Shown piece after piece: positions 27,042-36,063 of a DNA stretch of 64,000 nucleotides. The DNA lies in assembly GCF_030815085.1 (NCBI RefSeq), contig NZ_JAUSWG010000006.1. One strand, written 5' to 3'. A program made the position numbers and the translations under genes. Origin of the DNA: Paraclostridium ghonii (GTDB lineage: Bacteria > Bacillota > Clostridia > Peptostreptococcales > Peptostreptococcaceae). Within the stretch, counting starts at the first letter, position 1, and each line of letters opens with the position of its first letter. The notes beneath the pieces are model-generated. The model made no database searches. It had not been told where the DNA came from and worked only from the letters and a program-made list of their open reading frames with translations.

Positions 27042-27905
27042 TTAAGCTTTGTTTACAGAACCAAATAGTTCCATTTTTTCTTTAACAGTAGCTTTTATAG
27101 CTTCAAATCCTGGAGCTAATACTTTACGAGGGTCGAAACCTTTAGCTTGTAAGTCTTTTCCTTCTTCTATGTACTTACGAGTAGCAGCAGCGAAAGCTAA
27201 TTGACACTCTGTATTAACATTTATTTTAGAAACTCCTAAAGATATAGCTTTTTGTATCATATCAGCAGGTATACCAGTTCCACCATGTAAAACTAATGGC
27301 ATATCTCCTGTAGAGTTGTTTATAGCTTCTAAAGCATCAAAGTTTAATCCAGCCCAATTTTCTGGATATTGACCGTGTATGTTTCCTATACCAGCAGCTA
27401 ACATATCAACACCTAAATCAGCTATTGATTTACATTCGTTAGGGTCAGCGATTTCACCAGCACCAACAACACCATCTTCTTCTCCACCTATAGAACCAAC
27501 TTCTGCTTCTACAGATATTCCTTTAGCGTTTGCTATTTTTATTACTTCTTTTGTTTTAGCTATGTTTTCTTCAATAGAGTAATGAGAACCATCAAACATT
27601 ACAGAAGAGAATCCTGCTTCTATTACTTTTAATGCTCCTTCATAACTACCGTGGTCTAAATGTAGAGATACTGGAACAGTTATATTTAATTCTTCTAACA
27701 TTCCATTAACCATACCAACTATAGTTTTATATCCACCCATGTACTTACCAGCACCTTCAGATACCCCTAGTATAACTGGAGAATTGTTTTCCTGAGCTGT
27801 AAGTAATATAGCTTTAGTCCATTCTAAGTTATTTATGTTGAATTGACCAACAGCGTATTTACCTTCTCTAGCTTTATTTAACATTTCTTTAGCTGAAACT
27901 AACAT
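27042..27905 (-). CDS. fba: Class II fructose-1,6-bisphosphate aldolase
   Basis: 287 residues from ATG 27905, with GGAGG 8 bases upstream; an in-frame ATG at 27920 is open but overlaps the ribosome site. Zinc and substrate motifs are present: SLHLDHG (catalytic Asp, zinc His), GSIGGEEDG, IHGQYP (zinc His) and VLHGGTGIP (zinc His), then INVNTECQ. It cleaves fructose-1,6-bisphosphate into dihydroxyacetone phosphate and glyceraldehyde-3-phosphate. It is monocistronic, between its own terminator and the divergent antiterminator gene. Confidence 0.96.
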   Translation of the reverse strand: MLVSAKEMLNKAREGKYAVGQFNINNLEWTKAILLTAQENNSPVILGVSEGAGKYMGGYKTIVGMVNGMLEELNITVPVSLHLDHGSYEGALKVIEAGFSSVMFDGSHYSIEENIAKTKEVIKIANAKGISVEAEVGSIGGEEDGVVGAGEIADPNECKSIADLGVDMLAAGIGNIHGQYPENWAGLNFDALEAINNSTGDMPLVLHGGTGIPADMIQKAISLGVSKINVNTECQLAFAAATRKYIEEGKDLQAKGFDPRKVLAPGFEAIKATVKEKMELFGSVNKA

Positions 27906-27975
27906 ATTAAAAACCTCCATAAGAAAATTAACTTTATAACTAGATTGTTAAAAAGTTATTATATATCTAATGCAT

Positions 27976-28004
27976 ATTATACCCTAAAAAAGCAAAAATG
28001 AAAA
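27976..28004 (-). promoter_or_regulatory. Probable sigma-A promoter of the aldolase gene
   Basis: On the minus strand a perfect TATAAT (27981-27976) lies 17 bases after TTTTCA (28004-27999), a weak -35 box. The -10 box is about 70 bases before the start codon. Confidence 0.45.
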
Positions 28005-28190
28005 TAAAATATTAAATTAGATTTTCATTTTGAATAAAAAAATTTTTATAAAAATAATTAATAATATGCAAATTTACCAATTAATTATAGATAAACAGGT
28101 GTACTTAAAGTATGAAATATTGTATATTTATATATGGGAAAACCATATTCAAGAAACTCTCACAATATTTTATAGTTAAGGAGGGAATAT

Positions 28191-29027
28191 ATGTATAAAA
28201 TTATAAAAAGCTTCAATAATAATGTTATCTTATGTGTAGAAGAAACTAAAAATAAAGAGTATATTTTAATAGGAAATGGAATTGGGTTTAAAGCAACTAT
28301 AAATTCAATTTTTAAGGATACAGATAAAGTAGAAAAAATATTTGTTATAAATGAAGATAGATATAAAAATATAGAGGAATTATATAATTCTATAAATCCA
28401 ACTTATATTGGAGTTGCCACAGAAAGTTTGTCTATAGTAGATAATAGCATAAATGTGGACATGAATAACAAATCGCATATGGCATTATTAGATCATTTAG
28501 TATTTGCTATAGAGAGATATTACGATAATATCTATTTAGAAAATCAATTTAAAGCAGAGCTAAAAACTTTATATGAATATGAATGGGATTTAGCTAAAGA
28601 TATAGTTGATTTTATAAATAAAGCTTTAGGAATAAACTTAACAGAAGATGAAATTGCATTTGTAACTATGCACATAAATGGAATATTAAATAAAACCAAA
28701 GCTGTTGATAGTGCTAAACAAGCTATAATAATTAAAGAAGCTATTGATTTTTTAGAAAAAGAATTAGGCATAAGTATTTGTAAAAACTCTATATATTATA
28801 ATAGATTAATAATACATTTAAGGCTAGCTATAAACAGAGCCGTTAAAGGGATTTCGGAAGAAAATATGCTATTAGATCATATAAAAGAAAAGCTAAGTAG
28901 TTCATATAATATATCTGAAACACTATGCAATTATTTAAATATAAATCATAATATAAAGTTAAGTGAAAATGAAATAGGATTCATTACATTACATATAGAT
29001 AGACTAATAACAAAAACTAAAAAATAA
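28191..29027 (+). CDS. Transcription antiterminator, BglG/GlcT family
   Basis: 278 residues. The N-terminal CAT RNA-binding domain (about 1-55, MYKIIKSFNNNVILC, IGNGIGF) is followed by two PRD domains (about 65-170 and 175-278) with conserved His in HMALLDHL, VTMHING, HLRLAINR and TLHIDRL; these are phosphorylation sites for HPr and the PTS transporter in this family. It binds an RNA hairpin that overlaps a terminator, and that target is present 75-170 bases downstream in front of the PTS gene. The pair is therefore a GlcT-type switch that turns on sugar uptake when sugar is present. AAGGAGGG lies 7 bases before the ATG. Confidence 0.93.
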   Translation: MYKIIKSFNNNVILCVEETKNKEYILIGNGIGFKATINSIFKDTDKVEKIFVINEDRYKNIEELYNSINPTYIGVATESLSIVDNSINVDMNNKSHMALLDHLVFAIERYYDNIYLENQFKAELKTLYEYEWDLAKDIVDFINKALGINLTEDEIAFVTMHINGILNKTKAVDSAKQAIIIKEAIDFLEKELGISICKNSIYYNRLIIHLRLAINRAVKGISEENMLLDHIKEKLSSSYNISETLCNYLNINHNIKLSENEIGFITLHIDRLITKTKK

Positions 29028-29050
29028 TGTAGAAAAAAGTCGGGAAACTG

Positions 29051-29079
29051 TTTACAAGGTTTAAATTAGATGCTATAAT
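29051..29079 (+). promoter_or_regulatory. Sigma-A promoter of the PTS gene
   Basis: TTTACA (29051-29056), a 17-base spacer and a perfect TATAAT (29074-29079). The transcript would start near 29086, just before the antiterminator site. Confidence 0.85.
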
Positions 29080-29100
29080 TAACATATACTTAATAAATAA

Positions 29101-29194
29101 GCGTGTTACTGGTAAAGCAGGCAAGAGCTAATATATTTGTATTTATACGATTATTTTATAATACGTAAAAATATGAATATTTTAGCTCTTTTTT
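29101..29194 (+). promoter_or_regulatory. RAT antiterminator site overlapping a terminator (GlcT-type switch)
   Basis: The segment GTGTTACTGGTAAAGCAGGC (29103-29122) matches the ribonucleic antiterminator pattern (GTTACTG ... GCAGGCAA). It runs into AAGAGCTAA (29123-29131), which pairs with TTAGCTCTT (29182-29190), followed by T6 and more T-rich sequence: an intrinsic terminator with a long loop. Binding of the antiterminator protein encoded just upstream would block the terminator and allow ptsG expression. Confidence 0.85.
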
Positions 29195-29275
29195 ATTTAT
29201 CATAGTAATATGCATAAAATATCAATTTAAATTTAATTTTATTTTCATACTAAAAAATTAAGGAGGAATTATAAT

Positions 29276-30934
29276 ATGCTTCAATTTTTACAAAGAATAG
29301 GTAAAGCAATAATGCTTCCAATAGCAGCATTACCTGTTGCAGGGATATTATTAGGTGTTGGTGGAGCGTTTCTTAGTATAGCTGCATTACAAAATGCACC
29401 AGCTATATATCAACCTCTAATAGCTTTTGTATCTATACCTGCTGTAACTGTAGTATTACAGATAATGCAAGGTATAGGGGATGTTGTATTTGGAAACTTA
29501 CCATTATTATTTGCAGTTGGGACAGCAGTAGGTCTTGCAAAAGAAGATAAGGGTACATCAGCACTTGCTTCAGTATTTGGATTCTTAATAATGAATAAAG
29601 TTATAAGTGTATTACTTGGATTAGGAGTTACACAATTAGGTGTTATAACACCAGATAGCACTCCAGCTCAATATGCTACATATGTAACTACAACATTAGG
29701 TATATATACACTTAATATGTCTGTGTTTGGTGGTATTATAACTGGTATAGTTACAGCTAGTTTACACAATAAATACTACAATATACAATTACCACAAGTT
29801 ATAGGTTTCTTCTCAGGTTCAAGATTTGTTCCTATAGTAGTTTCAATAGCTATGGCAGTTGTTGGTGGAATACTTGCATTTATATGGCCATTTGTTCAAG
29901 ATGGAATAGCACTTATAGCATTAGGAGTTAATAATGCAGGTATAGTAGGAACTTTCTTATTTGGAGTAATAGAAAGATCATTAATACCATTTGGATTACA
30001 CCATGTATTCTATACACCATTCTGGTTTAGTTCTTTTGTTGATGGTCATGTTTTAATAGATGGAACTTGGCAAACAGTTCAAGGTGCAAACTATGCATAC
30101 TTTGCACAATTAGGAAGCATGCAAGATTTAGTAGGTGCTTCACCAGAAACTATGTCAAAGGTAGTAGAAGGAACAACAAGATTTATGGCTGGTAAATTCC
30201 CATTCATGATGTTTGGATTACCTGCAGCGGCATTAGCAATGTATCATACAGCTGCTCCAAGTAAGAAAAAAATTGTAGGAAGTTTATTATTATCAGCAGC
30301 AGTTACATCTTTCTTAACAGGTATAACTGAACCATTAGAATTTACATTCTTATTTGTTGCACCGGTTTTATATGGAGTACACTGTTTACTTGCAGGTCTT
30401 TCATTCTTATTAATGGATGTATTAAATGTATTTATAGGAATGACATTCTCTGGAGGATTTATAGATTTCGCACTATTTGGAATACTTCCAGCTGGAGCAG
30501 GAGTTCCGACTAACTGGTTAAGAGCTGTAATGGTAGGAGCTGTATATGCAGTAGTTTACTACTTCTTATTCAAGTTCTTAATACTTAAGTTTAACTTAAA
30601 AACTCCAGGTAGAGATGAAAATGAAGAAGAAACAAAATTATATACAAAAGCTGATTACCAATCAGGAAAAGGCGGTAAATCAGGAAATAGTGAAATAGAA
30701 GAAAATGCACCATATGTTTTAGAAGCATTAGGAGGAGCTGAAAATATAGTTTCTGTAGATGCATGTATAACTAGATTAAGAGTAGAAGTTAAAGATACTT
30801 CTAAAGTTCAAAAAGATAGATTTAAACAGCTTGGTGCTGTGGGAGTTATGGAAGTTGGTAAAGGTATACAAGTTATATACGGAGCTAAAGCTGACGGATA
30901 TAAACAACAAATAAATAAAATACTATCAAGATAA
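29276..30934 (+). CDS. PTS transporter subunit IICB, glucose/GlcNAc family
   Basis: 552 residues. EIIC (about 1-430) opens with LQRIGKAIMLPIAALPVAGIL, has ten or so membrane segments and the conserved GITEP sugar-binding motif. A linker leads to an EIIB domain (about 470-552) with the phosphorylated Cys497 in VDACITRLR. There is no IIA domain, so IIA must come from another gene. It imports and phosphorylates a hexose at the membrane. The upstream GlcT-like regulator points to glucose; GlcNAc is possible because a chitinase lies nearby. Confidence 0.93.
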   Translation: MLQFLQRIGKAIMLPIAALPVAGILLGVGGAFLSIAALQNAPAIYQPLIAFVSIPAVTVVLQIMQGIGDVVFGNLPLLFAVGTAVGLAKEDKGTSALASVFGFLIMNKVISVLLGLGVTQLGVITPDSTPAQYATYVTTTLGIYTLNMSVFGGIITGIVTASLHNKYYNIQLPQVIGFFSGSRFVPIVVSIAMAVVGGILAFIWPFVQDGIALIALGVNNAGIVGTFLFGVIERSLIPFGLHHVFYTPFWFSSFVDGHVLIDGTWQTVQGANYAYFAQLGSMQDLVGASPETMSKVVEGTTRFMAGKFPFMMFGLPAAALAMYHTAAPSKKKIVGSLLLSAAVTSFLTGITEPLEFTFLFVAPVLYGVHCLLAGLSFLLMDVLNVFIGMTFSGGFIDFALFGILPAGAGVPTNWLRAVMVGAVYAVVYYFLFKFLILKFNLKTPGRDENEEETKLYTKADYQSGKGGKSGNSEIEENAPYVLEALGGAENIVSVDACITRLRVEVKDTSKVQKDRFKQLGAVGVMEVGKGIQVIYGAKADGYKQQINKILSR

Positions 30935-30940
30935 ATTAAA

Positions 30941-30971
30941 AAGCCTTAAAGTTTAACTTTAAGGCTTTTTT
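30941..30971 (+). terminator. Intrinsic terminator after the PTS gene
   Basis: AAGCCTTAAAGT (30941-30952) pairs with ACTTTAAGGCTT (30956-30967), followed by a T-run. The T-run is continuous with copy 1 of the dispersed repeat. Confidence 0.93.
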
Positions 30972-31105
30972 ACGCTTAAGAAAGTATATATTTACTAAAA
31001 ACTATAGATAAACTATAAAACTTAATTATATAAATATACTATGTTTTGAGCGTAAAAAAATTTTTAAGCAACGGACGAAGTCGTTGGCGACATGAGCAAA
31101 GCGAA
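30972..31105. repeat. Dispersed 134-nt repeat, copy 1
   Basis: It begins ACGCTTAAG directly at the PTS terminator T-run and ends GAGCAAAGCGAA. The inner part is AT-rich and diverged; TTTTGAGCGTAAAA at 31044-31057 is the imperfect inverted match of the start. The last 35 bases (GCAACGGACGAAGTCGTTGG, then CGACATGAGC) are nearly identical to the other copies and fold as CAAC-GAC-GAA-GTC-GTTG with a bulged G. Exactly the same length as copy 2. Confidence 0.9.
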
Positions 31106-31185
31106 TTTTATTACAAAATATGGATATAATATTTTTTACTTATAAACCACATAATATATATTATACAACAGGAGGAATATATACT

Positions 31186-32541
31186 ATGGTAAATATAAAA
31201 AAGATTATATCCTTGATTATAATTACAACTGTATCATTTTCTATAATTTATATGAATTTAAAATTAAATGAAAGTGTTAGCAAAGATGAAATAAAAACGT
31301 CGATAATACAGGGGTTTAAATCTGTAAAGGTAGTGGCAGATAACAATAGTATAAATTATGACGGACTGAAATTTAATGTAAACATGCCAGTAGTAGATTA
31401 TGAAGATAAAAATGTAGAAAGATATATAAACACATACATAAGAAAAAGTATAAATGAATTTATAAACTTAAAAAAACAAAAGAAGGACATTTCGAAAAAT
31501 TCTAAAGATGAAAAAATAGTTATAAATTATCATGTTATATTTGAAGACAAAAGAGTTCTCAATATACTTATATACAAGGATGTATATATAAAAAATAAAA
31601 AGTATGAAAGAATAAAAGATAGTTATGTATTTGATTTAAAAACAGGGCAAAGAATATTTCTAGATAATTTTTTGAAAAATAATGAAGATTATCAAGACGT
31701 AATAGAAAATTATATAATAAGTGAAATTGATAGAAAAAATATAAAAATAGATAAAGAAAAAATCAATATAGATAAATATACTAATTATTATATAACTAAT
31801 GATGGAATAGGTATATATTTTAACCCATATCAAATAAGTGATAGAAAAGATATTTATGATTTCAAAATTCCATTTACATCATTCAATAATAAAATAAAGG
31901 ATTTAGATACAAGTCCAATCGTTGCACAAATAGACACACAGACTGTAACAAATAATAATGAATATATAAATAGTATAATAAATATACCTATTATAATTAC
32001 TGAAAATAAAAGCATTGAAAAAAATATAAATGAACTTATAAAAAATGACATAATGAATGGATATTATAAAGAAGAAGAAGAAGCTAAAAACTATTTACAA
32101 AATACTCCTAAAGAATATATAAACCCGTTTATATACAATGTGGATTTTGATGTAAAGAAAAATAGTGATTTTATGTTAAGTATTGTAATTAAAATATATC
32201 AATACAGTGGGGGAGCTCACGGATTTTATGAAAATAAATCGTATAATATATTTATGGAAAATGGAGAAAATATAAATCTTAAAGATTTATTTAAAGAAAA
32301 CTCAGATTATAAAAATATTATAAATAGCTTAATAAGAGAGCAAATAAAAGAAAGTAAAGCAGAGTATAGTTTTAAGTCAATATCTGAAAATCAAAAGTTT
32401 TACATTCAAGATGATAAACTGATAATATATTTTGATCTATATGAAATAGCTCCTTTTGTAGGTGGAATTCCAGAATTTAAAATAAGTATAAATCAAATAA
32501 ACCATATTTTAAATGAAAAATATATAAGTGTATTTAAATAG
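31186..32541 (+). CDS. Anchored DUF4163/DUF3298-type protein (RsiV/PdaC-like, duplicated)
   Basis: 451 residues from ATG 31186, with AGGAGG 10 bases upstream. One N-terminal membrane helix (ISLIIITTVSFSIIYM) is followed by an extracytoplasmic part made of two similar halves. Each half ends in the DUF3298 pattern: FDLKTGQRIFLDNFLK ... DGIGIYFNPYQI in the first, and GGAHGFYENKSYN ... ENINLKDLFKE ... KLIIYFDLYEIAPF in the second. In known proteins this unit is found in anti-sigma factors and lysozyme sensors such as RsiV and in the PdaC deacetylase, but no catalytic domain or anti-sigma segment is visible here. Function is unknown; an envelope role is likely. Confidence 0.75.
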   Translation: MVNIKKIISLIIITTVSFSIIYMNLKLNESVSKDEIKTSIIQGFKSVKVVADNNSINYDGLKFNVNMPVVDYEDKNVERYINTYIRKSINEFINLKKQKKDISKNSKDEKIVINYHVIFEDKRVLNILIYKDVYIKNKKYERIKDSYVFDLKTGQRIFLDNFLKNNEDYQDVIENYIISEIDRKNIKIDKEKINIDKYTNYYITNDGIGIYFNPYQISDRKDIYDFKIPFTSFNNKIKDLDTSPIVAQIDTQTVTNNNEYINSIINIPIIITENKSIEKNINELIKNDIMNGYYKEEEEAKNYLQNTPKEYINPFIYNVDFDVKKNSDFMLSIVIKIYQYSGGAHGFYENKSYNIFMENGENINLKDLFKENSDYKNIINSLIREQIKESKAEYSFKSISENQKFYIQDDKLIIYFDLYEIAPFVGGIPEFKISINQINHILNEKYISVFK

Positions 32542-32569
32542 TGTAGTAAATTTACTACACTATTTAAAT
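32532..32569. terminator. 38-bp perfect palindrome; bidirectional terminator between convergent genes
   Basis: The arms ATTTAAATAGTGTAGTAAA (32532-32550) and TTTACTACACTATTTAAAT (32551-32569) are exact complements with no spacer. It includes the TAG stop of the upstream gene and ends 7 bases before the stop of sleC on the other strand. T-rich sequence follows on the plus strand. It probably ends both transcripts. Confidence 0.85.
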
Positions 32570-32576
32570 TTTATTA

Positions 32577-33848
32577 TTAAATTTTTGGATCTAGTGATGC
32601 TATTCCTGTAACGGCAACATAAACTCTAGAAAGTTCATACCATGTTTTAAAATCTACAACTCCACTTTTAGGGAGACTGAATATGCCTTGAAATACTTTA
32701 ACTGAGTTAGCGGTATCCTCACCAAATATACCATCTTCTTTAACTTTAGGAATAGCAGGATATCCCCTAGAAATAGCATTTAATTGACTTTGAACTGTTC
32801 TAACATCTTTACCTGTAGAGCCAATTTGAAGGACTTCACCACCGAAAGATACAGGAACTCCACTTACAACAGGTGCTTTTTCAAGAACTATACTTTCTCC
32901 ATAAAAACTTCTCAATATTTCTTCATAACTAAACCCTTGATCTCCTAAGTTTTTACTTCCCCATTGTGTCATTTGACCAGGACATTGACTTTTAGCTCCG
33001 TCACAATATTGAGCCAACAAAGGCTGTCTAGCAGTAGGAGGTCTTTTTATAAAAGTATTAAAAACCTCATCTACAGCTAAGCTTATGGTATCAAATACAT
33101 TTCTTTCATGAATATATTTATGATCATAAGCTGTAGTTGATGTAATTGTGAAAGAGTAGCCTTTACTTCTATACCATTCGGTAAATACTCTATTTAATGT
33201 AAATGATACTATTGCTATTACATTTGCTACAATAGTTTCTTTTGGCCATGTAGAATAAATTTCTGATGAAGCGACATTTTTTATATAATCTTTAAAATAT
33301 ACCCAATAGTTAGTAGCATTTTTATTTTCAGGTAAACCATCATGTACAACTACAAACTCAGGAACGACTGGATTATCTAAAACAACAAATCCTGTTGGTG
33401 GTGGTATGGGTTTTAAGTCGCTTTCAGGAATTTTAGGAGGATAGTTACCCCATAATGTATGAGGTCCTATATCTACGATTATTTCATTTTGTCTAGTATA
33501 TAGACATTTACTTCTTTGACGTGGAACCATTTGAATTCCTTGCTGAGCTATTACGGTAGCTAACACTTGAGTTCCATTTATTACTATAGGGTCATATCCA
33601 TCTTTTGTAACTTCAACTATATATTGGCTATAAGGTCTGACATCGCCTGGCTGTAGAGAGTATATTACATCGGGAGCTTCTAGATTGAGACCTACAACCT
33701 GACCTGAAATATCAGTTTTTAAGTTTTGATAAATTACTTGAGATGCTTTATTGTCACTTCCTATGGAGTATACATTTACATTTGCGTTTGAAACTGGAAA
33801 GTTAGTAGTGCTGTCTATAACGCTAACAGTTAAGAATCCATCTTGCAT
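32577..33848 (-). CDS. sleC: Spore cortex-lytic enzyme SleC (pre-pro-form)
   Basis: 423 residues. The N-terminal pro-region (MQDGFLTVSVIDS, YQNLKTD, YSLQPGDVRPYSQYIVEV) matches SleC of Clostridioides and Clostridium, where it is removed by Csp proteases during germination. The middle SpoIID-like lytic domain (about 175-320) has WPKETIVANVIAIVSFTLNR and the Cys pair in CDGAKSQCPG. The C-terminal peptidoglycan-binding domain (about 335-410) has IGSTGKDVRTVQSQLN and DGIFGEDTANSVKVFQ. It degrades cortex peptidoglycan when spores germinate. AAAGGAG lies upstream of the ATG. The pattern is distinctive, so confidence is high. Confidence 0.93.
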   Translation of the reverse strand: MQDGFLTVSVIDSTTNFPVSNANVNVYSIGSDNKASQVIYQNLKTDISGQVVGLNLEAPDVIYSLQPGDVRPYSQYIVEVTKDGYDPIVINGTQVLATVIAQQGIQMVPRQRSKCLYTRQNEIIVDIGPHTLWGNYPPKIPESDLKPIPPPTGFVVLDNPVVPEFVVVHDGLPENKNATNYWVYFKDYIKNVASSEIYSTWPKETIVANVIAIVSFTLNRVFTEWYRSKGYSFTITSTTAYDHKYIHERNVFDTISLAVDEVFNTFIKRPPTARQPLLAQYCDGAKSQCPGQMTQWGSKNLGDQGFSYEEILRSFYGESIVLEKAPVVSGVPVSFGGEVLQIGSTGKDVRTVQSQLNAISRGYPAIPKVKEDGIFGEDTANSVKVFQGIFSLPKSGVVDFKTWYELSRVYVAVTGIASLDPKI

Positions 33849-33970
33849 AAAAAAACTCCTTTCTTTATAAAATCAACTTATCTATACATAGTATGAATAA
33901 AAGTATTATTTTGTTAAGATATTTGGAAATAATATAATATGAATGATTAAACAAGAAAGGTAACGTAAAA

Positions 33971-34696
33971 ATGAAATTAAACTTATTAATAATATCTTTA
34001 GCGCCGACTTTAGCGCTTTTAATGTGGATATATATAAAAGATAAATATGATAGAGAGCCTATAAAAGTGCTTATAAGGTTATTTTTTATAGGAACTTTAA
34101 TAAGTATTCCTGCAATAGCTATAGAAGATATATTACTTAGAGTTAACATTAATAATTCATATTTAAATTTAATTTATACTTCATTTATAATTGCAGCAAC
34201 AACAGAAGAAGTTTTAAAGGCTATGGTTTTAATTCCATATACTTTAAAAAGCAGATATTATACAGAAAAATTAGATGGAATAGTTTATAGCATATGTATA
34301 ACTCTTGGGTTTGCTACAATAGAAAATATTATTTATATTTTTAATGGTAATTATTTAAATGTATTTCAAATTGGACTAGCTAGAGCTGTTATATCTATAC
34401 CTGCACATGTATTATTTGCGATAAATATGGGATATTATCTATCTATGTATAAATTTAATTTAGATGAATTAAAAAGCAGAAGAATATTTTTAGTAAAACT
34501 TATTTTAATACCTATAATTTTACATGGATTGTTTGATGTTTTAGCTATGATAAAAACTACATGGGCTTCTATAATATTTATTGTATATTTAGTTTATTTA
34601 TGGAAGATAAGTTTAGATAAGTTAGATGAATATACAGACTATGCAAGAAGACGATTTTTTAGATTAAAAAGAAAGAAAAACAAATATAAAAAATAG
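33971..34696 (+). CDS. PrsW-family intramembrane protease
   Basis: 241 residues, seven to eight membrane segments. The family motifs are present: EEVLKAM (catalytic Glu pair), GIVYSICITLGFATIENI, and two His motifs (SIPAHVLFAINMGYY and LHGLFDV). The C-terminus is very basic. Known relatives cleave anti-sigma factors or other membrane proteins; in Clostridioides a PrsW homologue acts on RsiT. It is the first gene of a compact group with the next three genes. The substrate cannot be read here; the RsiV-like protein upstream is only a possibility. Confidence 0.9.
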   Translation: MKLNLLIISLAPTLALLMWIYIKDKYDREPIKVLIRLFFIGTLISIPAIAIEDILLRVNINNSYLNLIYTSFIIAATTEEVLKAMVLIPYTLKSRYYTEKLDGIVYSICITLGFATIENIIYIFNGNYLNVFQIGLARAVISIPAHVLFAINMGYYLSMYKFNLDELKSRRIFLVKLILIPIILHGLFDVLAMIKTTWASIIFIVYLVYLWKISLDKLDEYTDYARRRFFRLKRKKNKYKK

Positions 34697-34706
34697 GAGT
34701 GATTTT

Positions 34707-35537
34707 ATGAGTTATATAAATAAAAGTCAGGAATTAGTTATATCTAAATTTTTACAAAGATATGATTATGATGGCGTTTTAGATATATTAATTGAAAGTG
34801 GAATAGAAAGTGGTGATTTATATTATTTATTAAAGTCATGTAAATATGCTACTAATTTTGATTTTAAAACTGCACTTAAGCTTACAAAAAATTTAAGTGA
34901 TCAGATGTTAGAAAGGAAAGAAATAAAAAATCTTATAACTAATTTAGAAAATTTAAATAAAGGAGAACCGGAAGATATATTATCTGAACTAATAGAAAAT
35001 ATAAAAATTCAGATAGTAAATGAAGAATATATAGATTTTTTAGGAAGACTATATAGATTAAAAGAAGCTTTGTTCAAATATATATTTGTTAATACTAAGG
35101 AAGGCAAAAGATATACTGTGTCAATGCATGGAAATATGGTGTCTAAGAAAAATATACTATATACTCTTAAAAAGAAGTATAATATATATAACGGTAATCT
35201 TATACACGGTGTAACTCAGTATATAAACAGATACCTTAAACAAACGAAAAGAATGGATAGAGTTCTTGAAATACTAAATAGTGAAAAACTTGAAAATTTA
35301 ATAAGACTTAGAAATGAAAGCCCAGTAGGACATGGATTTAGAGGTGTAAGCAAGGAAGATATTGAAAAAATATATGGAAGTCCTATGGAGGTTGTATATG
35401 ACTTAATAAAGGCTTGTGAGCTTTTGGATTTGGGAATAAATACTAAAAAGTATGAGCATATAAATGATATAGTCATAGAACTTTTATCTAAGTACGTAGA
35501 ACACGGAGGAGATGGTGAATTTGAGCGCAAATATTAA
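34707..35537 (+). CDS. Unknown protein with a candidate HEPN RNase motif
   Basis: 276 residues, mostly helical and charged, with no signal or membrane segment. Near the C-terminus LIRLRNESPVGHGFRG contains R202-N203 and H209, i.e. R-N-x5-H, which resembles the Rx4-6H motif of HEPN RNases such as Csm6/Csx1. The N-terminal 140 residues look like helical repeats; no CARF domain is visible. It starts 10 bases after prsW and overlaps lepB by about 20 bases, so it is in the same operon. There are no cas genes or CRISPR repeats nearby. HEPN assignment is a motif-level suggestion only. Confidence 0.5.
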   Translation: MSYINKSQELVISKFLQRYDYDGVLDILIESGIESGDLYYLLKSCKYATNFDFKTALKLTKNLSDQMLERKEIKNLITNLENLNKGEPEDILSELIENIKIQIVNEEYIDFLGRLYRLKEALFKYIFVNTKEGKRYTVSMHGNMVSKKNILYTLKKKYNIYNGNLIHGVTQYINRYLKQTKRMDRVLEILNSEKLENLIRLRNESPVGHGFRGVSKEDIEKIYGSPMEVVYDLIKACELLDLGINTKKYEHINDIVIELLSKYVEHGGDGEFERKY

Positions 35538-36054
35538 AAAGGAAATAATAGAATGGATAAAAATTATAGTTACCTCACTAGTTATAGCACTTGTAATAAC
35601 TCACTTTGTTAGGCCTACATTGGTACAAGGGTCGTCGATGTATCCTACACTTGAGGAAAAGGACTATTTAATAATAAATCGGGTTACATATAACCATAAA
35701 GAACCTCAAAGAGGAGATATTATAGTTTTTAAATCAAATTTAGTGCAACCTAATGGAAAAGAAAAAGATTTAGTAAAAAGAGTTATAGCTGTTCCGGGAG
35801 ACCACATAAAGATTACTAATGGGGAAGTTTATATAAATGGGAAACTTCAAAATGAACCTTATATACATGGACAAGCAACTGAAGGAGAAATAAACATGAC
35901 CATTCCTAAAGGATATATATTTGCAATGGGGGATAATAGAGGAAACAGTATGGACAGTAGAGATCGTGAGGTTGGAATAGTAAAAGAAAGTGATATCATG
36001 GGTAAGGTCATGATAAGATTATTACCTTTTAATAAAATAGGAAAAGTTTCATAG
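35515..36054 (+). CDS. lepB: Signal peptidase I
   Basis: About 179 residues. One N-terminal membrane anchor (WIKIIVTSLVIALVITHFV) is followed by the catalytic Ser in QGSSMYPTL, the catalytic Lys in DLVKRVIAVPGD, and box E (MGDNRGNSMDSRD). It cleaves signal peptides of exported proteins such as the chitinase. The start is ambiguous: ATG 35512, GTG 35515 and TTG 35521 share one GGAGG at 35505-35509; GTG 35515 has the best spacing (5 bases). It overlaps the upstream gene by about 23 bases. Confidence 0.93.
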   Translation: MNLSANIKKEIIEWIKIIVTSLVIALVITHFVRPTLVQGSSMYPTLEEKDYLIINRVTYNHKEPQRGDIIVFKSNLVQPNGKEKDLVKRVIAVPGDHIKITNGEVYINGKLQNEPYIHGQATEGEINMTIPKGYIFAMGDNRGNSMDSRDREVGIVKESDIMGKVMIRLLPFNKIGKVS

Positions 36055-36063
36055 GAGTGAAAA

